A DNA stretch of 64,000 nt from Sarcocystis neurona (GCA_000727475.1 KL647300.1:2190255-2254254), one strand, 5' to 3'; positions 49,801 through 58,589 are shown, counted from the stretch's first letter. Numbers and translations: made by a program. Notes: generated from the letters alone by a model not told the origin.

Positions 49801-52040
49801 TACACACCTATATACATATATGATGACAGGGTGCTTCATTCCCATATCTAATGGATAAATAGATAGATACGTGCTTCCTCACAGGCATCTGGATGTCTGA
49901 GTGCACCCGCTCACACTGACACTCTGATATTACAGAGCCACACATAATCTTGTACACTTGGATATATGCACATACATATATATGTGTATATATGTATACA
50001 CATACATACTCACGTATATATGAATATATGTACATCTATATATGTGTTTTAACGTATCACTGTATAGTTTGTTCTTCTTGTCTCTCTCTGTCTCCGTGTC
50101 TCTCTGTGTCTCCGTCTCCGTGTCTCCCTGTCTCTGTGTGTCTGTGTCTCTCTCTGTCTCTCTGTGTCCCTGTCTCCGTGTCTCCCTGTCTCTCTGTTTC
50201 TGTCTGTCTCTCTGTGTGTCTCCGTCTCTCCCTCTGCTTCTCTGTGTCTCTGTCTCTCTGTGTCCCTCTCTCCGTGTCTCTCTGTCGCTGTCTCTGTGTC
50301 TCCCTGTCTGTATCTCCGTGTCTCTCTGTGTCTCCGTCTCCGTGTCTCTCTGTGTCTCTCCGTCTCCGTGTTTCTCTGTGTCTCCCTGTCTGTATCTCCG
50401 TGTCTCTCTGTGTCTCCGTCTCCGTGTCTCTCTGTGTCTCTCCGTCTCCGTGTTTCTCTGTGTCTCCGTGTTTCTCTGTGTCTCCGCGTCTCCCTGTGTC
50501 TCTGTGTCTCTCTGTGTCTATGTGTCTCTATACACTTGTCTGCCTCTGTCTTTATATCTCTACTCTTTTTTTGTATCTGTAGTGTTCCTGTCCAGGCCTT
50601 CTGCATAACACTTTGGCTGTCTGCGTGTCTCTCTGCCCCTTCCCGTACCTCTCCGCGTCCTCACTTCTGCGCTTCTCTGTGTGTGGTGGGGTCTTGCTTC
50701 TCTTTTCGCGGCGGTCTCTGTTCTTCTTCATTAAAGGGATGCGCGCGACGGGCTTGGGGACACATGGAGTCTACGTCAACGTATCTTCTTCGTCTCTTCT
50801 TCTCTGTAAAAATGGACTCCTCACCCATCCCTGCCTACGCAGCTCTCTGTGTGCTGATTTCTCTTCCTCTTTTTATGTATAGACGGGTGTTTCCGTACAT
50901 TTATCTAATTGAAGAGCTGCACATGCGTATTCGTCTCCTTCCCGCACTTCTGTCCCTTTCTCACTTCTTCTCCCTTTCTCTCTTCCTGTGTTTTTGTATC
51001 TCGTCCTCTCTGTCTGCGTATACGTACATATGTGTATGTACGTGCATGCATTACCGGCATGTATGTATGTGTAAGAGTATAAACGTGTGTGTGCAGGCAG
51101 CTACGGAGATATCGACGCGTGCGCTTCCTGCTTCTCTCTACTGGTGTCCACCGACGTAGTCTGCTGGTGAATATAAGCAGCCACACATGTATTATGCCTC
51201 GATCTATACGTGTGAATCAAGGTATATATACATACGTGTATACGTATGTCCACAAGTATTTGTCTGTGTAGAGAGGAGACGGTACATACACATGTGTAAA
51301 TAAGTAAATATGCTCATTATTTGTGTATGTAAATATATATGTGTATATGCGTGTATGTGGCTTTGTGTATTTACATGGGTACATGCAGTTGACATGTGTA
51401 CGTATGGTTTTGTGTGTAAGTTGAAGAAGAAGACTGATCCGGCGTGTATCTCTCTGCGTAGGTTCGCTCCTTTTTCAAATATAACTCGTTTCCTCGAGAA
51501 AACCGGCTGACGAAGGCTACACCGCGAGATATCACCGTAAGCGCCCACCAACGCACACGCATGCGACGCAGGGCTACACCAGAGCAGCAGCAGCAGCGGC
51601 AGCGCGTGGGTGATCGCAGCACACCCCTGGCAGCAGAAGCTGCAGCAGTTGCCCTTCCAGCAACAGCAGCACTAGCGACAGCAGTAGTAGTAGTCACAGG
51701 AACAGGAGCAGTAGAGGCAGCAGCAGGAGCAGCACGACGAGGAACACCTGCAGCAGCAGCAGCAATGGCAGCGGCAGCGGACATGTGAGCTGCAGCAGTA
51801 CTAGTGGCGTCATGGGCACGTGTGGCCCGTTGCGCTTTTTGACTCCAGGAGCATTTGACAAGGTATGAAGGAAGCAGCAGTAAGCCAGAAGAGACGTGGA
51901 AGAAATATTCGGACTTTCATTTGCTGCTGTATATCGCCCAGCTGTTTGACGTCCCTACCGCACTAACGCTCTGCGATGCGGTGAAGGAGCAGCGTCCCGT
52001 CAATCCCGGACTCGAAGAGATTCTCAAATATCTAGGTTAA
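34310..52040 (+). CDS. NPL4: NPL4, CDC48/p97 cofactor, ten exons, complete
   Basis: NPL4 pairs with UFD1 and recruits the CDC48/p97 ATPase to ubiquitylated proteins for unfolding in ER-associated, nuclear and ribosome-linked degradation. The exons are 34310-34492, 35991-36183, 37209-37516, 39129-39347, 43897-44063, 45882-46023, 48160-48240, 49136-49216, 51462-51536 and 51849-52040. They sum to 1,641 bases, giving 546 residues; all phases match. Family signatures, in order: an N-terminal ubiquitin-like domain (residues ~11-88); an Ala/Gly/Ser low-complexity linker (~90-195); an NPL4-specific segment with [16 protein letters not shown] opening the MPN domain; FMFGYY and IYEPPQ; GCIFTH; FMVSDL followed by MALVRD; FPRENR; and SDFHLLLYI in the C-terminal domain. 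The MPN part has no His-X-His metal motif, as is normal for this inactive family member. Animal and yeast proteins are about 580-610 residues. The shorter length here reflects a missing zinc-finger region and no C-terminal NZF finger. No apicoplast-type leader is seen, so a cytosolic or nuclear form is likely. Confidence 0.93.
35853..35926. repeat. Tandem copies of a ~37-bp unit
   Basis: GTGTGTGTACATGGCTGCCG then TGTATCTGTACAT occurs twice in succession in NPL4 intron 1. Further TA and TG runs fill the rest of the intron. Confidence 0.85.
35991..36183 (+). CDS. NPL4: NPL4 exon 2: end of ubiquitin-like domain and linker
   Basis: The acceptor GGCTGCTGCAG is followed by PLDAAD and then [10 protein letters not shown], the last strand of a ubiquitin-like fold. 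An Ala/Pro-rich linker follows. The donor GTACGC at 36184 leaves phase 1, which matches exon 3. Confidence 0.85.
37209..37516 (+). CDS. NPL4: NPL4 exon 3: low-complexity linker and pre-MPN segment
   Basis: The acceptor is TGTTGTCGCAG at the end of a CTG-rich stretch. The first two thirds encode Ala, Gly and Ser runs. The end carries the family's conserved S-F-x-A-F/Y motif, as [12 protein letters not shown]. The donor is GTGAGA at 37517, phase 0. The cysteines expected around this motif in animal and yeast NPL4 are not present. Confidence 0.87.
38690..39075 (+). repeat. CTG/CTC-rich array upstream of NPL4 exon 4
   Basis: About 380 bp of CTGCTG, CTCCTC and CTTCCTC triplets at the 3' end of intron 3. 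It is open in all three forward frames as Leu, Cys, Ser or Ala runs, but the acceptor at 39127-39128 and the family alignment show that coding starts after it. Confidence 0.85.
39129..39347 (+). CDS. NPL4: NPL4 exon 4: start of MPN domain
   Basis: The acceptor GGCATGCAG is followed by PITLGQ and RHVD, the family's MPN entry, then FMFGYYTED and IYEPPQ. The donor is GTGAGA after CCGCAG. It is flanked by a CTG array upstream and a CAG array downstream. Confidence 0.94.
39375..39900 (+). repeat. CAG-rich array downstream of NPL4 exon 4
   Basis: About 525 bp of CAG, GCA, AGG and GAA triplets starts less than 30 bp after the exon 4 donor. It is the approximate reverse complement of the CTG array upstream of the same exon. 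Leu-rich minus-strand frames here are by-products. Confidence 0.85.
40190..43135. other. NPL4 intron 4, 5' part
   Basis: It holds a short GTTGCTGTTGCTGC block at 40215-40300, TA/TG microsatellites, and T/C/G-rich DNA at 40600-41100. After 41550 come GA-rich segments with CACACAGAGAGA and a 19-bp minisatellite at 42787. No coding exon is supported. Confidence 0.5.
42787..42903. repeat. Minisatellite, 19-bp unit, about six copies
   Basis: The unit GGGTGGTGGACACGTTGCA repeats with two variant end copies. The G-rich strand is the NPL4 sense strand in intron 4. Reading frames through it on both strands are by-products. Confidence 0.9.
43136..43247. repeat. Left flank of assembly gap: TA/TG microsatellite
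   Basis: TATATAAAGATGCAATAT, a TA run, a TG run, a short TTCTATGTGTGTTG motif and another TG run. The same order appears right of the gap at 43766-43867. Confidence 0.8.
43248..43765. other. Assembly gap, 518 N
   Basis: All bases are N. The gap lies in NPL4 intron 4, and no conserved NPL4 residues are missing across it. Reading frames that cross the gap have no meaning. Confidence 0.98.
43897..44063 (+). CDS. NPL4: NPL4 exon 5: central MPN segment
   Basis: The acceptor is TTGTTATCGTTGGCAG. The exon reads an acidic helix and then [11 protein letters not shown], equivalent to the family's GWIFTD strand. I chose the donor GTCAGT after GCGAA because its phase 2 matches exon 6 exactly and restores the conserved alignment. 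Confidence 0.9.
44064..45881. other. NPL4 intron 5, with a CTG-rich 3' end
   Basis: Microsatellite DNA includes a diverged duplication at about 44460-44720 (ACCATTGTTTACTTCTGTATG-like copies). A CTG/TTG-rich tract runs from about 45310 to the acceptor at 45880-45881. Ala/Leu/Cys frames in the tract are not coding. Confidence 0.6.
45882..46023 (+). CDS. NPL4: NPL4 exon 6: end of MPN core
   Basis: The acceptor GGGACTGCAG follows a CTG-rich tract. The exon reads [16 protein letters not shown] and ends with FMVSDL, the family's QVSDQ-like motif. The donor is GTAACT at 46024, phase 0. Confidence 0.9.
46024..48159. other. NPL4 intron 6, with composite microsatellite
   Basis: It includes a run of twelve G near 46429-46440, GATA units near 46935, and from 47390 to 48115 a composite of TATATA, TCTCTC and GCGTATGGATATATGTGTC blocks repeated several times. 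Confidence 0.7.
48160..48240 (+). CDS. NPL4: NPL4 exon 7: MALVRD segment
   Basis: The acceptor is GGACTGTTAG; 27 codons beginning I-MALVRD, the near-invariant motif that follows exon 6 in the family. The donor is GTGAGA at 48241. Confidence 0.9.
48241..49135. other. NPL4 intron 7
   Basis: It opens with a purine-rich stretch (48241-48420), then carries three diverged copies of a block containing CTGTAGCA or CTGGAGCA followed by a TA run (about 48535, 48675 and 48850). No exon is supported. Confidence 0.5.
49136..49216 (+). CDS. NPL4: NPL4 exon 8
   Basis: The acceptor GCTGCCGCAG and the donor GTACGT enclose 27 codons with a Val/Ile-rich strand ending [10 protein letters not shown]. This corresponds to the strand leading into the NPL4 C-terminal domain. 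Phase 0 at both ends. Confidence 0.85.
49563..49810. repeat. Diverged direct duplication, about 125 bp per copy
   Basis: Two blocks starting GGTGCCTGCC or GGGTGCCTGCC, then AAGAGTATAT and, at the end, ATCACATAGAA, follow each other in NPL4 intron 8. Confidence 0.8.
50083..50535 (+). repeat. Adenine-free TCTCTGTGTCTCCG satellite in NPL4 intron 8
   Basis: Roughly 450 bp made of TCTC, TGTG, TCCG and CCTG units in irregular order, with almost no A on the sense strand. The open frames through it (Ser, Val, Leu, Cys) are by-products. Confidence 0.85.
51462..51536 (+). CDS. NPL4: NPL4 exon 9: FPRENR segment
   Basis: The acceptor is TATCTCTCTGCGTAG and the donor GTAAGC; 25 codons. It contains SFPRENR, matching the family's FP-x-ENR motif. 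Phase 0 at both ends. Confidence 0.9.
51537..51848 (+). repeat. NPL4 intron 9 with CAG-rich array
   Basis: CAGCAG and GCAGCA triplets fill 51575-51785 in this 312-bp intron. An Ala-rich frame (51561-51788) is open, but it is excluded because exons 9 and 10 join in phase and restore the family alignment. Confidence 0.8.
51849..52040 (+). CDS. NPL4: NPL4 exon 10: C-terminal helix bundle and stop
   Basis: The acceptor is GCTTTTTGACTCCAG. The exon reads a linker and SDFHLLLYI, the best conserved C-terminal motif of NPL4, and stops 36 residues later at TAA (52038-52040). There is no RanBP2-type zinc finger, as in yeast NPL4. Confidence 0.94.
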   Translation, partial: EHLTRYEGSSSKPEETWKKYSDFHLLLYIAQLFDVPTALTLCDAVKEQRPVNPGLEEILKYLG

Positions 52041-53740
52041 AAGCATATAACCATATATCAGTCCTTCTACATATACGCCTATTTTCTCGACATCTATATT
52101 ATATGTGTGACACATATATGTATATATATATTTACTTATTTACACAATATCAATCCTTCTACATATATGTCTATTTCTGTACATCTATATTATATGCATT
52201 ACATACATATGTAAATAGGTGTGTAGTTATATGTGTGGACCTACGTGTATGGTCATGTTGTGAGCGCGCGTCTGTGTGTGGATAGATAATATCTACGTAG
52301 AAGTAAACAAATAAGGAAGTATATGCGTGTGATCTTCTACTATCCTCGCACTATCTTCCTCTCAAGCTAGGTAATCAAGGTATACATACATTTTCATATA
52401 TATATATATATCACAGGCAGCAGCTCATGCATATATATATATACGTAGATTTTTACTTGTGCTTTTGATCACCTTTCATTACGAGCTGAAGAGAAGTCCA
52501 CAGAACGACCCGAAGTTGGTATACGTACATATATGTAAAGTGTGTCTATGTATGTGCATAATATATATATATATATACAAAGGATGTAAAGTCTGTGTTT
52601 ATACATTATATACATATATATACCCATAGAAAGTGGACGTAGACGATATGCGCGTGTATATGTATATACATATATACGTAATGTAAATCTTTGTGTTTAG
52701 ACTCGGATATTTGTCGTCGAGATCTTCTGACCTTCCCCTGGGGATGGCGCGGTGTCCCGCCGTCGAAGAAGAGCGGCCTGGCCGTCGTGCTTACACATAT
52801 ATATAGGTGTATGCATCTATATACACGTGTATATACATATATAAGGACGGGTGGAAATCAATTCCTGTAGTCGGAATTATACCCAAGCATTTCTTATATA
52901 TGTTGGGTAGTATGACGGAGTTTTTAATGTGAAACTACATACATACGCCCCTAGATGTATGTGACTGTAGGGTCACACGCACATACATATATATATGTAT
53001 GTACAAACATTTGTATTAGAGAGAAATATACGCGTACAGAGCAATATAGGTAAATTTGTTTCATCGTATCAATTCCGCATATGCCTCGGGAAAGAGTGCC
53101 TCAGTATCATATCTCTATTTGTTAAGTGCACTTGCGTAACCCATCCATATTCTCTTTTGGGGCGAGTTTTCCGACGACGCGTCTTGTTTCTCGTGTGGTG
53201 AAGTTCTCTCTGCATGCACGTGCACCTTTGCAGGTGTCTATAATTATCTAATTTTACATGTGGGCGCCTGCACCCGTCCCCCCACACACATACACACGTA
53301 TGAATTACTCTATTTCAGTACGTATATGGTAAGGCTCGCCAAGGCAATAGTGTTGTCGGCGTGCGCATCCCCTCAAGTGTGTATTATATGAACGTTTGTA
53401 TGAAGTAGCTACATGCTACACATATAATATATATATATATATATATGCCCCTCAGCAGTGTGCACATGTACTTTTTTTATGGGTGTCTCTTCTCGCCGTG
53501 CGCGTTGATCGACGAATGTTCGTGAAGAACAAAAAGCGTATTTGTGTGTAGCCACACGTGAGTCCGCGTAGGAAAATGGGTCCTTTTTCGGTCTTAACGA
53601 GGCGATTTACCCTGAAGGGGAAGAGGCGGCTTCGGTGTCACACCAGCCGTCTTCGATTTCCTTCATTTCCCGGCAATGCCAAATAATGAAGCAAAACCTT
53701 TCCCCCGCGCACCCACCTACGCCCACATGCATGCCAAAAA
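52041..53740. other. Intergenic DNA downstream of NPL4
   Basis: TA/CA microsatellites predominate. A GC-rich island lies at 52730-52795 and two adjacent hairpins at 52860-52909. A 68-codon + frame (52995-53201) and an opposing frame are open but unsupported by splice sites. Confidence 0.45.
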
Positions 53741-53896
53741 ATGTCGCTCGTTCGTCTTTTGACAACGACGTCTAACGATCCCTTTTTACTTCCGCGATAC
53801 GCAGGGTCTGGGCCATGCCAGTATCTCTCACGACCTGGTAGTTTCTCTAGTTACGCAATATACTCGCAATGGGTTCCTTTGTTGCCGGTACACAAA
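53741..53896 (+). CDS. Candidate first exon
   Basis: An ATG preceded by AAAAA (the A-rich start context common in apicomplexans) begins 52 codons ending at the donor GTAAAT at 53897, phase 0. The peptide is rich in Ser, Leu, Pro and Tyr. The opposite strand over 53600-53850 is also open for about 70 codons and looks equally protein-like, so strand is uncertain. Continuation at 54064-54420 (+) is possible but not proven. Confidence 0.3.
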
Positions 53897-54101
53897 GTAA
53901 ATATATTGCCTGTCTGCATGTACATACATAACTAATGCCTACACATAAAACGTGCATATCGCGCACCTATACATATATATATCTATATATACATATATAT
54001 TCTCCGTATGTTGTATGGAATGAATGAATATATATACATGTATATACTGCAGTATACGTGTAAATGTACCTAATACACGTATATAGTCATACACGAATTA
54101 G

Positions 54102-54401
54102 TCATCGGTTTAGTGAAGTAGAATTTAACAACTGTGAAGCGATTTCTCGCGGCCGCCTCCTGTGGAATTCTGTGATGAGGCTACATGCACGCGGCGTCGA
54201 ATTTGCTCCAAAACAACCGATGATGTGTGTTTGTCGTACGAGGAGGAGCTTTTCTTCTGCGAGGACAATACAAATAAAATTTCTCAGTATCCTTCTCCAT
54301 GGCCTGTCACGTAGGATGAGACGCGTTCTACTTGTTGAGGATCTGCCAAGGCTACGTATACTCGACAGCGGAAGCGTAGACATCCCAGCACGGAGTACCA
54401 C
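54102..54401. other. Complex DNA open on both strands
   Basis: About 300 bp free of microsatellites is open for ~100 codons on the minus strand and over 100 on the plus strand. It is probably part of an exon, but I cannot decide the strand. Confidence 0.3.
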
Positions 54402-54537
54402 ACAGTCCTCATGTCTTTCTCTCTACAAATACATATATATATATATGTATATGTATGTATATATATATATATACACGCACGCCACACATGTGTATATATT
54501 ACGTATGTATACACACGTATACAGTACGCACAACTAT

Positions 54538-54582
54538 ATAGCTAATGCTCGCGCATCTATGATGTGCGCGAGCATTAGCTAT
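54538..54582. other. Hairpin with perfect 18-bp stem and 9-nt loop
   Basis: Arms 54538-54555 and 54565-54582 are exact reverse complements, rich in GC at the inner half, with loop TCTATGATG. This is the strongest inverted repeat I found in the window. It lies among TA microsatellites with no gene assigned. Confidence 0.8.
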
Positions 54583-55119
54583 GACATATATATGTGGTAT
54601 GATATGCACAGATTTCCATTTCATTGGGAGATCCTCTCCACGGAAAACAGTGAAGACGGAAATGTGTCTGTCTGCATATTCTTTAGCTCTTACGCTGAAG
54701 AAAGGCTTACACATGTGTATGGGTAATTCACCTAGGTATATATATATATATGCATATATATGCATACACATACATAGATATATATATATATAGGCATACA
54801 TAGGTTTTAGAAACATGTATGTATGGATGTATATATATATATATATATATGTGTAGGTAGTCGGACGATAATCGCTGCGTAACAACTGTACACTGCTTAA
54901 ACAAGTCAACGTCAAATCAACGATGGATTAACAGGGCTTCAGATAGTTACCTGTACATACACGTGTGTACACACACACACACACACACACAAACACCATA
55001 CAACTATATATATATATATATGTATATATATATAGCTGCTCCTGCAATTACACCTACGCACTGATTTTGAAGGGAGTGACTTCCATTTTTTGGTGCAGTG
55101 GGGATGAAGACGGGAGCTC

Positions 55120-55374
55120 TTAATTTTTTGACAGAGAGATGACTGCCAGGAACACACACATTTGGCGTTCCACACGCAGTTGTCTGTTCTTCCTTTCGCT
55201 CTCTCCTTCGACAATCTCAGTCTTCCTGCTACGTTTATCGACGGCAGCAGCCGCAGAGACGTGCGTGGGCGTCGCAATCGCTCGCAGCGACGCTGTCGTC
55301 CCGAGAGGAGCACGAAAACGAGAATCAGTCGCACATAGCAGGAAATCCCGCACGAAAGTTTCTCTTCCCTGCAT
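55120..55374 (-). CDS. Possible small ORF, 84 residues
   Basis: A complete ATG-to-stop frame in complex DNA. The start is mixed, the middle Ala/Thr-rich and the end Lys/Arg/Glu-rich. A plus-strand frame from the ATG at 55139 to 55564 overlaps it and cannot be excluded. No family is recognised. Confidence 0.3.
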   Translation of the reverse strand: MQGRETFVRDFLLCATDSRFRAPLGTTASLRAIATPTHVSAAAAVDKRSRKTEIVEGESERKNRQLRVERQMCVFLAVISLSKN

Positions 55375-56053
55375 GCGCCCAAAACAGCCTCACCAACCTG
55401 TGCTGGCCTGTGTCCACGTCTCCTCACATCGACACTTCCACTACGAGGGAATACACGTGAAGATGTACAATGTTGAAGAAGCCCATGGCGGCAGACAAAC
55501 AACACTACACCTCTGTATATACATGTGTGCACTTATTATGACGCAAATGGATTCATCCTGTTAGATGGAGAAGAGAGAAGAGAAACACACGGCACCGCCT
55601 CATATCTTGGGAAAATGAGTTACTTTTCATACAACGAAAGTTCTCTTCATACGCAAAAGGAAGACAACACAGCGGTTCTCTCTCACAAACACATAAACAC
55701 AGGGAGACGCACATGCAGCTAGTCAGGGAGCAGGGGCGGCACTACGCCCCTCCTCCCTCTGCGCGCCGAAACGAACTGCGCGCTCTAACATATATATATA
55801 TATATATATATATCTGCAGACGGAATAGTAACAACGTATAAATCTACCTATCAGTTGGATATCACTGCTCTGTAAACTAACGTTCACTGAGATATAAGTA
55901 CCTTTCCACATATATATATATATATACATACATACATACATACGCGTTTGTATGTGTATATATATATACACTCGTATACACTATATATACCTATCTATAT
56001 AGATGTATATATGTTCCCTTAGACATAGAGAAATCTAAAGCCCCTTCTTCCCT

Positions 56054-57481
56054 TTACGCAGCAGAGTGAAGGAGAAGCCGTCCACTGTTTTTGTTGCTGC
56101 TTTTGCCTCTGCCTACGGAGCCGAGTCGACTAAGCAGACCGCTGGCTCCTCCCCCTCCTCCTCGCTGTTGCGGGGTCTGCTGCTGCTGCTTTGGCGCTGC
56201 GGCAGACTGCTGCTGTTGCTCCGCCGTCTTTTTCCCAGCCACAGAATTCCCTGCAGCAGCAGCAGTGCCAAAGGAGCCAGAGTCACACAGCGAATTTCTA
56301 GCTTTCCTCGTGATGCTTCGCATGCTCCACAGAATTCTCGTGTTGCTCTCCATGCCGCCGCTGCTGGTACTACGACCAGGGAAGACGCTCCTGCTGCTGC
56401 TCGTTGCGACGCCTGCTCCTCCTGCAGTGTCTGCCTTTCCTCCTGCTGCTGCTGTCCCGGTTCCTCTTCCTTCCCCGCCGTTTTTTCCTCTTCCTGTTGC
56501 TCTTCCTGCTGCTCCTGATCCTGCGGCTCCTGCTGCTGGTCCTGCCGCTGCTGGTGCGGCGTTTCCACCTGCTGCTGTTCCTCCTGCGCCGGTCGCGCCA
56601 CCTGCCAGGATTGCCCCGTAATACGAGTCGCGCGCAGGAAGAGGAGGAGGAGCAGCAGTAGCAGCAGCAATGCTTGCAGCGTTAACCCGTTGCCTGTTGT
56701 GTTTTGCAGCACTTGCTGCTCCCGCCGATGCTGCGTGTTGCGCCCACGCGCCCGCAGCAGCAGCAGAGCTGCTCGTGGCGCCGGAGCTGCCGCTGTCGCT
56801 GTAAACAGCTGCTGCTCGCCCACCTTCGGAAGGGGGGGGGGATGGGCTAAACGCAAATCTTTCTGCTGCAGCGGCAGCAGCAGACACAGAAGCAACAGAC
56901 GCAGACGCTGCAGACGCAGAAGCGGCAGCATCTGTTTCAGCACGGGGAGCACCAGCAGCAGCACGACGTAGACGAGCAGCAGCTTCTAGGACGGCCCACT
57001 GCTCCTGTTGCTGTTCAAGAAGCAGCTGCTGCGAATATTGCAAGACTCCCTGCTGCGGGTTCACCAACCGCCGTTGAGGCTGCATGGCCTCTGCCCCCTG
57101 CTTCTGCCCCTCCTCCCCCTGCTGTCGTTCTTCTTCTTCATTGTCTGCCTCCTCTTTTTTGTTGGTCGGCAGCAGCCGCTGCTTCCCGCCGCCGCGGGCC
57201 GCGTCTGTTGCAGGCAGCAACAACTCCTGCCGCTGCTGCTGTGCCAGGACCGCCACTGCTGCTTCCGTCTCCTGCGCCAGCAGCTGCTTCTCTGCGTCCT
57301 CGTCTTCTTCTAACGCTTCCAGCAGCAGACTGCTGCTTGTCCGTCCCGCTCCTGCTCCTGCTGCTCCGGCTCCGCCTCCTGCTGCCGTTCCATCAGATAC
57401 CATCCCCATATTCTCTCTGCTCGACTGACAAAAGTAGTCCTGCAGAGACAGAGCGATAGCCCGCTGAATAATCTCGTCTTC
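56054..57481 (-). CDS. Last exon of a ubiquitin-interacting-motif protein with Ala/Gln/Ser tracts
   Basis: The acceptor GTGTTCTACGCAG is followed by a 475-codon frame ending at a TAA (56054-56056). The first residues, EDEIIQRAIALSLQD, match the ubiquitin-interacting motif: acidic start, Ala at the centre, Ser four residues later, acidic end. UIMs bind ubiquitin weakly and occur in proteasome receptors, endocytic adaptors and deubiquitinases. After it come Glu/Gln-rich segments, long Ala and Ser runs, a Gly-rich stretch and a short basic C-terminus. The runs come from CAG/GCA arrays in the coding strand. Earlier exons must lie above 57500 but were not found; an ATG-started piece at 59755 on this strand is one possibility. 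No enzymatic domain is visible, so the exact role is open. It converges on NPL4, 4 kb away. Confidence 0.68.
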   Translation of the reverse strand, partial: EDEIIQRAIALSLQDYFCQSSRENMGMVSDGTAAGGGAGAAGAGAGRTSSSLLLEALEEDEDAEKQLLAQETEAAVAVLAQQQRQELLLPATDAARGGGKQRLLPTNKKEEADNEEEERQQGEEGQKQGAEAMQPQRRLVNPQQGVLQYSQQLLLEQQQEQWAVLEAAARLRRAAAGAPRAETDAAASASAASASVASVSAAAAAAERFAFSPSPPPSEGGRAAAVYSDSGSSGATSSSAAAAGAWAQHAASAGAASAAKHNRQRVNAASIAAATAAPPPLPARDSYYGAILAGGATGAGGTAAGGNAAPAAAGPAAGAAGSGAAGRATGRGKNGGEGRGTGTAAAGGKADTAGGAGVATSSSRSVFPGRSTSSGGMESNTRILWSMRSITRKARNSLCDSGSFGTAAAAGNSVAGKKTAEQQQQSAAAPKQQQQTPQQRGGGGGASGLLSRLGSVGRGKSSNKNSGRLLLHSAA

Positions 57482-57505
57482 CTGCGTAGAACACGCCACA
57501 CACAC

Positions 57506-58560
57506 ACATACATACGCATGCGTCCATCATACACATATCTGCGATTACTTACAACCACACACATATATATACATATATGCATACATACGTATACATATCT
57601 GTATATATATATATGTATATGTATATGTATATATGGATATATGCTGCGCAGGGACACGCAAGAATAGTATACACCTGCTGTAGCTAATATATATATATAT
57701 GCATTTATATGTAAATATATGCACGTAGAAGTACGTAATACACTTTACATCCGCGGCCACATACACACAAATGCTCTTATACGCCACCCAGACATATGTA
57801 ATATACTATCCATCTGCAGTTACTTATAAATATATCTATATATACTTATATATGGTTAGATAGATAAACGGGCCACATGTACTGTGACATGTACTATATA
57901 TTATACACACGAGGAGTTATTACGGAGAGGGAGGCGTCGATACGTGCGCAGCTGTTCACGCTTCCCAGTCTCCGCTTCTCTCTCTCTTTCTCTCCTTTGC
58001 TAGATATGGATACACACGTGCTGCCGAAGCACAGAAGCACTTGTACAAAATGAAGATATACACATATACACAGAGGAATAAACACCTGTAGACAAGGAAA
58101 ACGTTGTCTCTCTCTATATATAAGTATATATATGTGTGTGTGAGTAGGCTTCGAGAATATGTATCAGTACAAGGAGAAACGCGTGCGCTGTCCACCGTGT
58201 GACGTACCAGCAGCAGCAGCAGCAAAATTTCCACCTATTTCTGCGTTTCTCTCTCCCGCTTCGTCTCTACTGAAGTGTGTTCCTCTACCCCACGTCCTGC
58301 TAGACAGATCGCTCACTACGCTTAGGGTACAAGCACGGCCATTTCTGTATTTTCGTAGGGACTTCTCTCTCTCTCTCACACATACACATCCACAAACAAA
58401 CACATATATACGTATATACCTAGTTCTTTGTTTGATATGAGTATATCTGTGGACGCTTAGTAGGGACAGATCGACACACGCATGGTGAATAAACCCACAC
58501 AGGTAGATAAAAGTGTGTGCCCAACGTACGTAGATAAGGAGCTAATAATACGTCCTCGAG
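57506..58560. other. Microsatellite-rich DNA upstream of the UIM exon
   Basis: TA, CA and TC runs with little complex sequence. I see no supported exon, although the missing 5' exons of the UIM gene should lie here or beyond. Confidence 0.4.
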
Positions 58561-58589
58561 ACAGGCACACATCCGCCCACAGACCGGTG

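Noticed and set aside
49950..51159. Long Ser/Val/Leu/Cys plus-strand frames.
   Set aside because: They derive from the A-free TCTCTGTG satellite in NPL4 intron 8, where no stop codons can form.
51561..51788. Ala-rich plus-strand frame between NPL4 exons 9 and 10.
   Set aside because: Splicing it out restores the conserved C-terminal alignment and phase; it is a CAG array read as GCA.
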